Program-made: the position numbers and the translations under genes
The notes under the pieces: model-generated
Told to the model about the DNA's origin: nothing
Databases searched by the model: none
Seen by the model: only the letters and a program-made list of their open reading frames with translations
Part shown: positions 7,847 to 14,218 of the stretch, piece by piece
How positions within the stretch are numbered: the stretch's first letter is position 1
Layout of the letters: each line of letters begins with the position of its first letter
DNA from: an uncultured Pedobacter sp.
Lineage (GTDB): Bacteria > Bacteroidota > Bacteroidia > Sphingobacteriales > Sphingobacteriaceae
Direction of reading: 5' to 3'
DNA: 14,218 bases
Assembly: GCA_938008555.1 (NCBI GenBank)
Contig: CALLKE010000027.1
Span: 1 to 14,218 of the forward strand

Positions 7847-8725
7847 ATGATCGATTTGCCAGTAATTCCTGTAAATCAAGTACAACGCAAGCCCGATTGG
7901 CTTCGTGTCAAGCTTCCTGTCGGAAAAGAGTATGCTGAGGTACGCAACTTAGTAGATACACACAAGCTGCACACAATTTGTGAAAGTGGAAACTGCCCCA
8001 ATATGGGTGAATGCTGGGGAGCTGGTACCGCTACTTTCATGATATTGGGAAATATTTGTACACGTTCCTGTTCATTTTGTGCAGTGGCTACGGGAAAACC
8101 ATTGACTGTGGATATGGAGGAACCCAATCGGGTGGCAAATTCTGTTAAATTGATGCGGGTCAAACATTGTGTCATCACCTCTGTAGATCGCGATGATTTA
8201 AAAGATGGAGGTTCTATCATTTGGGCCGAAACCATCAATGCTATTCGTCACGAAAGTCCACATACTACTTTAGAAACACTTCTTCCGGATTTCAGAGGAA
8301 TATGGGCGAACTTAAATCGTGTTTTGGCTGTGCGCCCCGAAGTCGTATCACATAATTTAGAAACGGTTCGTCGTTTAACGCGCGAGGTTCGTATTCAGGC
8401 CAAATATGATCGTAGTTTGGAATGCTTGAGCTTGATATCAGCTGCAGGCTTGCGTACCAAGTCAGGTATTATGCTGGGATTGGGAGAAACAGAGGAAGAC
8501 GTATTAGAGGCAATGACTGATTTGTCAAAAGCAGGTGTTCATATTCTTACTTTGGGACAATACCTGCAACCCACCCGTAACCATCATCCTGTAATGGATT
8601 GGATCACTCCCGAGCAGTTTGCCAAATACAAAGAGATCGGTTTAAAAATGGGATTCAAATATGTAGAGAGCGGCCCCTTAGTACGATCATCTTATCATGC
8701 TGAAAGGCATTTGTTTGATTTGTAA
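7847..8725 (+). CDS. lipA: Lipoyl synthase
   Basis: This radical SAM enzyme inserts two sulfurs at C6 and C8 of octanoyl groups attached to lipoyl-dependent proteins such as pyruvate dehydrogenase E2 and GcvH. It has 292 residues, a standard length. The auxiliary sulfur-donating cluster is ligated by Cys45, Cys50 and Cys56 (CESGNCPNMGEC), with the conserved C-terminal Ser in RSSYHA near 281-282. The radical SAM cluster uses Cys71, Cys75 and Cys78 (CTRSCSFC). The other conserved blocks VDRDDLKDGG and SHNLETV are present, so all known catalytic ligands are intact. ATG 7847 is chosen because the N-terminal KPDWLRVKLP block starts soon after it. The octanoyltransferase partner gene lipB is not in the window. 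Confidence 0.97.
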   Translation: MIDLPVIPVNQVQRKPDWLRVKLPVGKEYAEVRNLVDTHKLHTICESGNCPNMGECWGAGTATFMILGNICTRSCSFCAVATGKPLTVDMEEPNRVANSVKLMRVKHCVITSVDRDDLKDGGSIIWAETINAIRHESPHTTLETLLPDFRGIWANLNRVLAVRPEVVSHNLETVRRLTREVRIQAKYDRSLECLSLISAAGLRTKSGIMLGLGETEEDVLEAMTDLSKAGVHILTLGQYLQPTRNHHPVMDWITPEQFAKYKEIGLKMGFKYVESGPLVRSSYHAERHLFDL

Positions 8726-8773
8726 TCTCTATTCTTTCGCTTTAAAACTTTTCAAAAAGTAAATCCATCAATA

Positions 8774-9424
8774 ATGAAATCATTTAAAGCGATTATTTAC
8801 GATCTCGATAATACTATTTATCCAGCAAAGCGATTCTGTGAACCTATCTTCAGGCATGTTATTGATGATATCTTAGTAACTCAAAGCAGTAACTACCCTA
8901 AACTGGAACTAAAGAAAATAGAGGAGGATATGTACACAACAGCTTTTGCTGATGTTGCAAGGAAATATGGGCTCCCAGATGAATTGATTTTAATCGCAAA
9001 AGAAGCACTTGAATCGGCAGAGTTTACTGAACAATTGACCGCCTATGAAGATTGCTACGTTATTGAAAATTTGCCACTGAAATCCTTTCTAGTAACTTCT
9101 GGGAATACAAAACTCCAAAACACAAAAATTGAAAATTTAAGAATTGCACACTTGTTTGATAAAATTTACATCGACGATGAAAATGCTCAACCAAGAATTG
9201 GTAAAGAGGGCATCTTCAAAGAGATTTTATCAAATCTTGGTTGTCATGCTGAACAGGTAATTGTGATAGGTGATAATATCTCGTCTGAAATAGCTGCTGG
9301 AAACAAACTAGGAATGCACACCATACAAATTTTAAGAGAGGGAATTCAAAAAGGTATTGAGCCGAAGCAGCACATACACTCCTTTATTGAGCTATTCAAC
9401 ATTTTGACTCAGGCAATAGCTTGA
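8774..9424 (+). CDS. HAD-superfamily hydrolase, pyrimidine 5'-nucleotidase-like
   Basis: This is a small cytoplasmic phosphatase of the haloacid dehalogenase superfamily, 216 residues. Motif I is YDLDNTIYP with nucleophile Asp10 and acid/base Asp12. Motif II is Thr108 in FLVTSGN, motif III is Lys144 (IGKEGIF), and motif IV is GDNISSEI with Asp167 and Glu172 as metal ligands. A helical cap is inserted between motifs I and II (about 20-90), as in subfamily IA. The DLDNTIYP form of motif I is typical of the Sdt1/pyrimidine nucleotidase branch, but HAD substrates cannot be read reliably from sequence, so a nucleotide substrate is only suggested. The gene follows lipA by 48 nt on the same strand and converges on uvrA. 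Its A+T content is somewhat higher than that of its neighbours. Confidence 0.88.
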   Translation: MKSFKAIIYDLDNTIYPAKRFCEPIFRHVIDDILVTQSSNYPKLELKKIEEDMYTTAFADVARKYGLPDELILIAKEALESAEFTEQLTAYEDCYVIENLPLKSFLVTSGNTKLQNTKIENLRIAHLFDKIYIDDENAQPRIGKEGIFKEILSNLGCHAEQVIVIGDNISSEIAAGNKLGMHTIQILREGIQKGIEPKQHIHSFIELFNILTQAIA

Positions 9425-9480
9425 GGTAAAATATATTGACTATTCGAGATCTATTAGCTTTGAACAATGATCCGGAACTA

Positions 9481-12321
9481 TTACGACAATTCCATCTCCT
9501 TCTTCAAAAACAAACCTGTGTGGCTTCGTGAACATTGAGCCAATCCCTCAGGGCTACCAGCAAAAATAATCTCACCACCACCAACACCACCTTCTGGTCC
9601 TACATCGATCACCCAATCAGCTACTTTAATGACATCCAAATTATGTTCAATGACCAATACCGTGTTACCATGGTCAACCAAGCGGTTAAGTACGCCTAAC
9701 AGAACACGAATATCTTCAAAATGAAGCCCTGTTGTAGGCTCGTCCAAAATATAAAAGGTATTACCCGTGTCTTTTTTGGAAAGTTCGGTAGCCAATTTTA
9801 CACGTTGTGCCTCTCCTCCCGATAGTGTGACTGATGATTGTCCCAAAGTGATATAACCCAAGCCGACATCACGCAATGTTTTAATTTTTCGATAAATAGA
9901 GGGAATGTTTTCAAAAAATGGTACCGCTTCCTCAATACTCATATCTAACACATCACTAATAGATTTACCGCGGTATCGAACTTCTAAAGTTTCTCTGTTG
10001 TATCGTTTGCCACTGCATTCCTCACATGGAACTTGTATGTCAGGTAAAAAGTTCATCTCAATGATTTTCATTCCTGCACCTTGGCAGGCTTCACATCGCC
10101 CACCCTTCACATTAAAAGAAAAACGGCCCGGCTTATAACCCCTAATTTTGGCTTCAGGCAACATGACATATAAGGCTCTGATATCTGAAAAAACGCCAGT
10201 ATACGTAGACGGGTTGGATCGAGGAGTACGCCCAATGGGAGTCTGATCGATCTCAATTACTTTATCAATATGTTGTAATCCTTCTATACTTTGATAGGGC
10301 AGGGGCTTCTTTTTCGCTCTAAAGAAATGATGATTGAGGATGGGATATAAAGTCTCAGCAATTAATGTGGATTTTCCACTACCAGAAACTCCACTAACAC
10401 AGATGAATTTTCCCAAGGGAAACTCAATCGAAACATTCTTTAAATTATTGCCAGTCGCATGATGCAGGGTAAGTACCTTTCCTGTTCCTGCTCGACGTTC
10501 TTGAGGAATGGCAATTTCTTTTTGCCCGTTCAAATAATCGTTCGTTAATGTTTGGGCTTTTGCAAATTGCTGTTGAGAACCCTGTCCAACGACTTCTCCA
10601 CCATTTGCACCTGCTGCGGGGCCCATATCGATCACATAGTCGGCTTCCAAAATCATATCCTTGTCGTGCTCAACTACGAGTACAGTATTTCCTAAATCAC
10701 GTAAGCTTTTTAGCGCAGTAATCAGTCGTTCATTATCTCGTTGGTGTAATCCAATACTTGGCTCATCTAAAATATAGAGCACATTCACTAGTTGAGAGCC
10801 AATTTGTGTAGCTAATCGAATGCGTTGGGCTTCTCCTCCCGATAATGTTCTTGCCGTACGATCTAGTGTTAGATAGGTCAATCCAACATCTAATAAAAAC
10901 CCAATACGAGCGCGGATTTCTTTTAGAATTTCTTTTGCAATGATATTTTGCCGTTTGGTTAAACGTAATTCTAGCTCACTAAACCAGATCGATAGTTGAG
11001 AAATATCCATGCAGGCTAACTCATAGATATTTTTTTGGTCGACCTTGATGTGTAAGGATTCTTTTTTTAAGCGTGCACCACCACACATGGGGCATGTTTT
11101 TATTGTCCGGTATTCGTCAAAATCGCTGGTTGAATCACCCCCCTTTTCTTCTTCCAGAATCTTGATTAGCCCGTTATATTGGATATCAAAATTTTTTACA
11201 TCCCATCGGTTATGTGCTGTTGGGACTGTGATCGGTTCTGTAGTGCCATTGAGGATGATATTGATCATCTCCTCTGGGATTTTCTCTACGGGCGTCGAAA
11301 GTGAGAAATCGTATTTCTTGGCAATTGCTTTTAATAATGTAAATGCCCACGTATCTCGGTATTCTCCCAAAGGGACGATAGCGCCTTTGAGAATGCTTAA
11401 TCTTGGATCAGGGATGATCACTTGGGTATCCACTTCCATGATATATCCAAGCCCATTACATTGTTCGCATGCGCCATAGGGTGAGTTAAATGAAAATGTA
11501 TTGGGTTGTGGTTCATCATAGGATATTCCCGACTCTGGGTCCATTAAGTATTTGCTGTAGAAATACTCTTTTTTATTATCTCGATCACTGATCTTGATGA
11601 TGCCTTTAGCCATTTTCATAGCCGACTGGATGGAGGTGTACAAACGTTGCCGATCTTTTTCGCTAACCTCTAAACGGTCAATTACAACCTCGATATCGTG
11701 CACTTTGTACCGATCTAATTGCATCTTGGGTGCGATATTTAAAATTTCACCATCTACGCGCACTTTTAAATAACCCTGTTTATTTATTTGCTCAAATAAC
11801 TCACGATAATGTCCTTTTCGTCCTTTAACAATAGGAGCCAAGATATTGACTAACTGTCCGTCAAAACGCTCAAGTATGCTTTTCAAGATCTGATCTTCCG
11901 ACATACGCTCCATTTTCCTTCCTGAAATATGGGAATAGGCTTCACCAACTCGGGCAAAGAGCAAACGCATGAAATCATAAATTTCAGTAATAGTACCTAC
12001 TGTCGAGCGAGGGTTTTTACTAGTTGTTTTTTGTTCGATAGCAATGACAGGGCTAAGGCCCGAAATTTTATCTACATCTGGGCGTTCCATTCCACCTAAA
12101 AATTGACGAGAGTACGCGCTAAATGTTTCCATGTATCGGCGTTGCCCTTCTGCATAAATGGTGTCAAAGGCTAATGAAGATTTTCCACTACCGCTTAAGC
12201 CAGTAATAACGATAAGCTTGTTTCGTGGAAAGGAGATATCAATGTTTTTTAAATTATGAACCCTAGCGCCAAACACTTCAACTTCATTTTGTTCACTCAG
12301 GTTTACACTAGATTTATTCAT
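9481..12321 (-). CDS. uvrA: Excinuclease ABC subunit A (UvrA)
   Basis: This is the damage-recognition ATPase of nucleotide excision repair; as a dimer it loads UvrB onto lesions. It has 946 residues, the normal size. Two ABC modules are visible. Module I has Walker A GLSGSGKSS at 41-49 and signature LSGGEAQRIRLA; module II has GVSGSGKST with Lys650 and LSGGEAQRVKLA. Zinc sites are formed by Cys285/Cys288 with Cys410/Cys413, and by Cys743/Cys746 with Cys766/Cys769 (CEAC and CEEC). The UvrB-interaction and insertion regions lie between. Both Walker B ends (ILDEPSIGLH, ILDEPTTGLH) are intact. ATG 12319-12321 starts about 14 residues before the conserved EVFGARVHNLKNI. It is transcribed alone, convergent with the HAD gene and divergent from the ykuK-like gene. 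I see no LexA-type operator upstream. Confidence 0.98.
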   Translation of the reverse strand: MNKSSVNLSEQNEVEVFGARVHNLKNIDISFPRNKLIVITGLSGSGKSSLAFDTIYAEGQRRYMETFSAYSRQFLGGMERPDVDKISGLSPVIAIEQKTTSKNPRSTVGTITEIYDFMRLLFARVGEAYSHISGRKMERMSEDQILKSILERFDGQLVNILAPIVKGRKGHYRELFEQINKQGYLKVRVDGEILNIAPKMQLDRYKVHDIEVVIDRLEVSEKDRQRLYTSIQSAMKMAKGIIKISDRDNKKEYFYSKYLMDPESGISYDEPQPNTFSFNSPYGACEQCNGLGYIMEVDTQVIIPDPRLSILKGAIVPLGEYRDTWAFTLLKAIAKKYDFSLSTPVEKIPEEMINIILNGTTEPITVPTAHNRWDVKNFDIQYNGLIKILEEEKGGDSTSDFDEYRTIKTCPMCGGARLKKESLHIKVDQKNIYELACMDISQLSIWFSELELRLTKRQNIIAKEILKEIRARIGFLLDVGLTYLTLDRTARTLSGGEAQRIRLATQIGSQLVNVLYILDEPSIGLHQRDNERLITALKSLRDLGNTVLVVEHDKDMILEADYVIDMGPAAGANGGEVVGQGSQQQFAKAQTLTNDYLNGQKEIAIPQERRAGTGKVLTLHHATGNNLKNVSIEFPLGKFICVSGVSGSGKSTLIAETLYPILNHHFFRAKKKPLPYQSIEGLQHIDKVIEIDQTPIGRTPRSNPSTYTGVFSDIRALYVMLPEAKIRGYKPGRFSFNVKGGRCEACQGAGMKIIEMNFLPDIQVPCEECSGKRYNRETLEVRYRGKSISDVLDMSIEEAVPFFENIPSIYRKIKTLRDVGLGYITLGQSSVTLSGGEAQRVKLATELSKKDTGNTFYILDEPTTGLHFEDIRVLLGVLNRLVDHGNTVLVIEHNLDVIKVADWVIDVGPEGGVGGGEIIFAGSPEGLAQCSRSHTGLFLKKEMELS

Positions 12322-12507
12322 TCGTCTAAATTAATGATTATTAAGATACTCTTAAAAGATGGGGCTGAGTGCCTGACAATGCTATTTGAATTATGATATT
12401 TCCTTTAAATTAAATTATTATATTTATAGTATACAATGATCAATATTTAAGATCCCTGTGCAATTTTATTCTAAGCTGACGCAGGCCCACAAATTAAATC
12501 TATCGAT
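12322..12507. other. Divergent intergenic region between uvrA and the ykuK-like gene
   Basis: This is 186 nt of AT-rich DNA that should hold the promoters of both genes. I find no exact TAnnTTTG octamer on either strand, no clear inverted repeat suggesting an operator, and no coding frame. Confidence 0.4.
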
Positions 12508-12981
12508 ATGACTTGGAAAAAATTTAGTGGAGAAACCATTCGATTACCAATCCTCCAAGAAGTGGAAAAAGCCATTGAGCGGGAGAGCGCTCTCGGAAAT
12601 AAGTTAAAAGTTTGCATAGGTACCGACTCTCAGGTGAAAGGAAATGTAATTGACTTTGCTACAGTCATTGTCTTCATACGTGAAAAAAGAGGTGGATTCA
12701 TGTTTATTCATCAAGAGCGCTCGACCCATAAAATGGGTATTAAAGAACGGATGTTGAACGAGGTGCAACGCTCTATCGAGTGTGCTTATTCGCTATGCGA
12801 TCTTTTGGATGTGCATGATGTAGATCTCGAGGTACATGCAGATATTAATACGAATCCAATGTTTAAGTCGAACCAAGCCCTTCATGAAGCCATGGGCTAT
12901 ATCCTGAGCATGGGATTCGTTTTCAAAGCAAAGCCTGAAGCGTTTGCAAGCTCAACCTGCGCTAATAAAATGGTGCAGTAG
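12508..12981 (+). CDS. YkuK-like RNase H-fold protein (DUF458 family)
   Basis: A 157-residue cytoplasmic protein of the YkuK/DUF458 family, which is predicted to have a ribonuclease H-like fold. Family-typical segments are visible: KVCIGTDSQV with Asp40, a hydrophobic strand (FATVIVFIRE), a helix with IKERMLNEVQRSIE, LEVHADINTNP with Glu108 and Asp112, and the C-terminal AKPEAFASSTCANKMV. The acidic residues at the ends of strands could form a metal site as in RNase H, but activity has not been established as far as I know. The ATG at 12508 puts MTWKKFSG at the N-terminus. It is divergent from uvrA; whether it has a nucleic-acid role alongside uvrA is only speculation. Confidence 0.88.
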   Translation: MTWKKFSGETIRLPILQEVEKAIERESALGNKLKVCIGTDSQVKGNVIDFATVIVFIREKRGGFMFIHQERSTHKMGIKERMLNEVQRSIECAYSLCDLLDVHDVDLEVHADINTNPMFKSNQALHEAMGYILSMGFVFKAKPEAFASSTCANKMVQ

Positions 12982-13273
12982 CACCTTCACAGATATCAAG
13001 TTTGGGTTGTCAAAGTGGCATTTTATTCGTCCACGTTTTATGTGATCCTGTTTTATTGCTATTTCGTGCATGTAGTTTTGCCTGGTTTGAGTAGACATGA
13101 AGCGATGACGAACTGAGTTTTCGTGCTTTTATTTCATCGGGTATTAAAATCGTTTCATTAAAACTTTCACTCGTTTTTCTTCCTAATTAGATACTCAGGA
13201 GTCCAATTTGTTTAGCTATAAACGATCTACTCTTTCTGCATAACACAAAATATGACCTAAAAAATGATGGAAT
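12982..13273. other. Intergenic region with a weak promoter-like pair before the lipoprotein gene
   Basis: This is 292 nt with no supported gene. A small hairpin (GGTGC / GCACC, 12972-12985) overlaps the stop of the upstream gene. TTTG at 13207-13210, then 17 nt, then TACTCTTTC at 13228-13236 resembles a Bacteroidota -33/-7 pair but deviates in the -7 box. A short minus-strand frame of 48 codons (12952-13098) has no recognisable features and overlaps the upstream gene. Confidence 0.35.
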
Positions 13274-14038
13274 ATGAGTCATGCAAAACTATTGACTTGT
13301 TTCGCGGCAGCTTGCTTATTGGGCGTAGCATGTAGTGAGAAAACCACTCAAGGGATGAATAAGTATCCTGCTACAACTAGGCAAAACACTTCTTTTAGCT
13401 CTGGTAAAGATGAGTTCCAAGATCTAAAGCAATTACATTGCACAGACCTAAGAGGTGGAGATATCATGTTAAAGATTTTAGATGTGAATAGTAAGTTTAA
13501 TAGACAGATAGGACGTGTTCAGCAGTTAAGAGGATATTCAAATTATAATATAGTACATGCGGGTATCATGGAAGATACCGCGTGCATTATTGAGGCTGAG
13601 GAAAGTGGCTTGGAGGAGCAATCGCTGCTGGAGAAAAATATACATGTAAGCTATATTGTATATCGTGCCAATAATCCTAAAATGGCAGAAGAGGTCACTA
13701 GAGAAGCTCAGTTATTATATTATACCCATCTGCAACGCAAATCGGTTCGTTATAATAAGCTCGGACTTTTGCCGTCTCTCTTTGGACGAGGTAAGCCAAA
13801 GTCTGCTAAAAAAATGAAGAAGATTTATCATAAAATAATAAGTGGACGAAATAATCCCATGTTTTGCAGCCAGTTTGTTGTTTACTTATATCAGTGGATT
13901 GCTGAACAGCTCGGAATATCTGCTAAGGAAATATTTGATAGAAACGATAGTAAAGTCCCCCCAGCCAAATTAGCCGAAATGCTAGAGAACAATACGTTCT
14001 TTACGGAAGTTGGCTACATCATCAGAGATGATCACTAG
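13274..14038 (+). CDS. Lipoprotein with permuted papain-like cysteine hydrolase domain (YiiX / Peptidase C92 type)
   Basis: A 254-residue predicted lipoprotein. The signal peptide ends in LLGVAC, with Cys20 the lipidated residue, and is followed by a polar linker to about residue 57. The rest fits the YiiX/YebB-like branch of the NlpC/P60 superfamily, in which the catalytic order is permuted. GGDIMLKI at 61-68 is the opening strand, His95 lies in NIVHAGIM, Glu107 in CIIEAEES, and the nucleophile Cys198 in PMFCSQFVVY comes last. This His-Glu-Cys order is the circularly permuted papain arrangement. Members are suspected amidases, lipases or acyltransferases; the substrate here is unknown. The ATGATG at 13264-13269 is out of frame, so ATG 13274 is the start. 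The gene is intact, stands alone, and is more AT-rich than the housekeeping block. The family is fairly sure; the function is not. Confidence 0.82.
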   Translation: MSHAKLLTCFAAACLLGVACSEKTTQGMNKYPATTRQNTSFSSGKDEFQDLKQLHCTDLRGGDIMLKILDVNSKFNRQIGRVQQLRGYSNYNIVHAGIMEDTACIIEAEESGLEEQSLLEKNIHVSYIVYRANNPKMAEEVTREAQLLYYTHLQRKSVRYNKLGLLPSLFGRGKPKSAKKMKKIYHKIISGRNNPMFCSQFVVYLYQWIAEQLGISAKEIFDRNDSKVPPAKLAEMLENNTFFTEVGYIIRDDH

Positions 14039-14218
14039 GTATCTTATTTGGACTATGAGTAGTGAGATAAAAATAAAACCTTAACTAGGCAGTTATTATC
14101 ATTAAAAGTGGAGTTGTTTGGAATAAAGATTTATGGGTTATTATTGATTTTGAGGTTTAATTCTTGGTAGTGTATCTAAATGTATGATAGGTAATATTTG
14201 GATAAAATATGATCGAAA
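14039..14218. other. AT-rich sequence downstream of the lipoprotein gene, window edge
   Basis: 180 nt with no supported coding frame and no clear hairpin terminator behind the lipoprotein stop. TAATATTTG near 14192-14200 resembles a -7 box with one extra base and could belong to a gene beyond the edge, but this is weak. Confidence 0.35.

Noticed and set aside
7876..8238. 120-codon minus-strand frame
   Set aside because: Antisense to the cysteine motifs of lipA; no independent support.
11045..11479. 144-codon plus-strand frame
   Set aside because: Antisense to the zinc-binding part of uvrA; a shadow of the strong coding signal on the other strand.
12583..12594. 12-nt palindrome GAGAGCGCTCTC
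   Set aside because: Lies inside the ykuK-like coding region and is explained by its codons; no second copy pattern suggesting an operator.
12972..12985. GGTGC-AGTA-GCACC hairpin as a terminator of the ykuK-like gene
   Set aside because: Only 5 bp, overlaps the stop codon and lacks a following T run on the plus strand.
12952..13098. 48-codon minus-strand frame starting MSTQTRQNYMHE
   Set aside because: Overlaps the 3' end of the ykuK-like gene, has no known motif and no promoter box; length is within chance.
1..14218. CRISPR array, insertion sequence or prophage
   Set aside because: No regularly spaced repeats, transposase, integrase or phage structural gene is visible on either strand.

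Overview
The window looks like a piece of a Bacteroidota chromosome, most likely from the Sphingobacteriales or a relative. Three observations support this. The methionyl-tRNA synthetase is a long, zinc-knuckled form with a C-terminal EMAPII-like tRNA-binding domain, and its sequence closely resembles Sphingobacteriaceae enzymes as I remember them. Genes lack obvious Shine-Dalgarno sequences, and two start regions carry a TAnnTTTG box, the -7 element of Bacteroidota promoters. Lipoprotein signal peptides are short and have relaxed lipoboxes. The genus cannot be named from this window alone.

Layout. Positions 1-300 are very AT-rich (about 18% G+C by hand count) and hold the end of, or all of, a small coiled-coil protein of unknown function. 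Positions 359-1272 hold a broken gene: a lipoprotein with an M91-type zinc metallopeptidase domain, disrupted by one in-frame stop and about four frame changes. From 1354 to about 12981 the window is ordinary chromosomal housekeeping: an S66 LD-carboxypeptidase (minus) divergent from metG (plus); a tRNA-Arg(CCU) gene 10 nt behind metG; a perfect 52-nt palindrome that begins at the base after the tRNA and lies between metG-tRNA and the convergent prc-type tail-specific protease (minus); then, divergent from prc, a secreted FKBP-type prolyl isomerase, lipoyl synthase lipA and a HAD-family phosphatase, all plus and closely spaced; then uvrA (minus), convergent with the HAD gene; then a YkuK-like RNase H-fold protein (plus). 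The last gene, 13274-14038, is an intact lipoprotein with a permuted papain-like (YiiX / Peptidase C92) cysteine hydrolase fold.

Functions. Most genes act independently: peptidoglycan recycling (LD-carboxypeptidase), translation (MetG, tRNA-Arg), envelope protein quality control (Prc-type protease and the FKBP isomerase, divergently arranged), cofactor synthesis (LipA), and DNA repair (UvrA). The two lipoprotein hydrolases lie at opposite ends, one dead and one intact. They are the most accessory-looking parts, and families like theirs occur in host-interacting bacteria. I see no CRISPR array, insertion sequence, prophage or obvious multi-gene novel system here.
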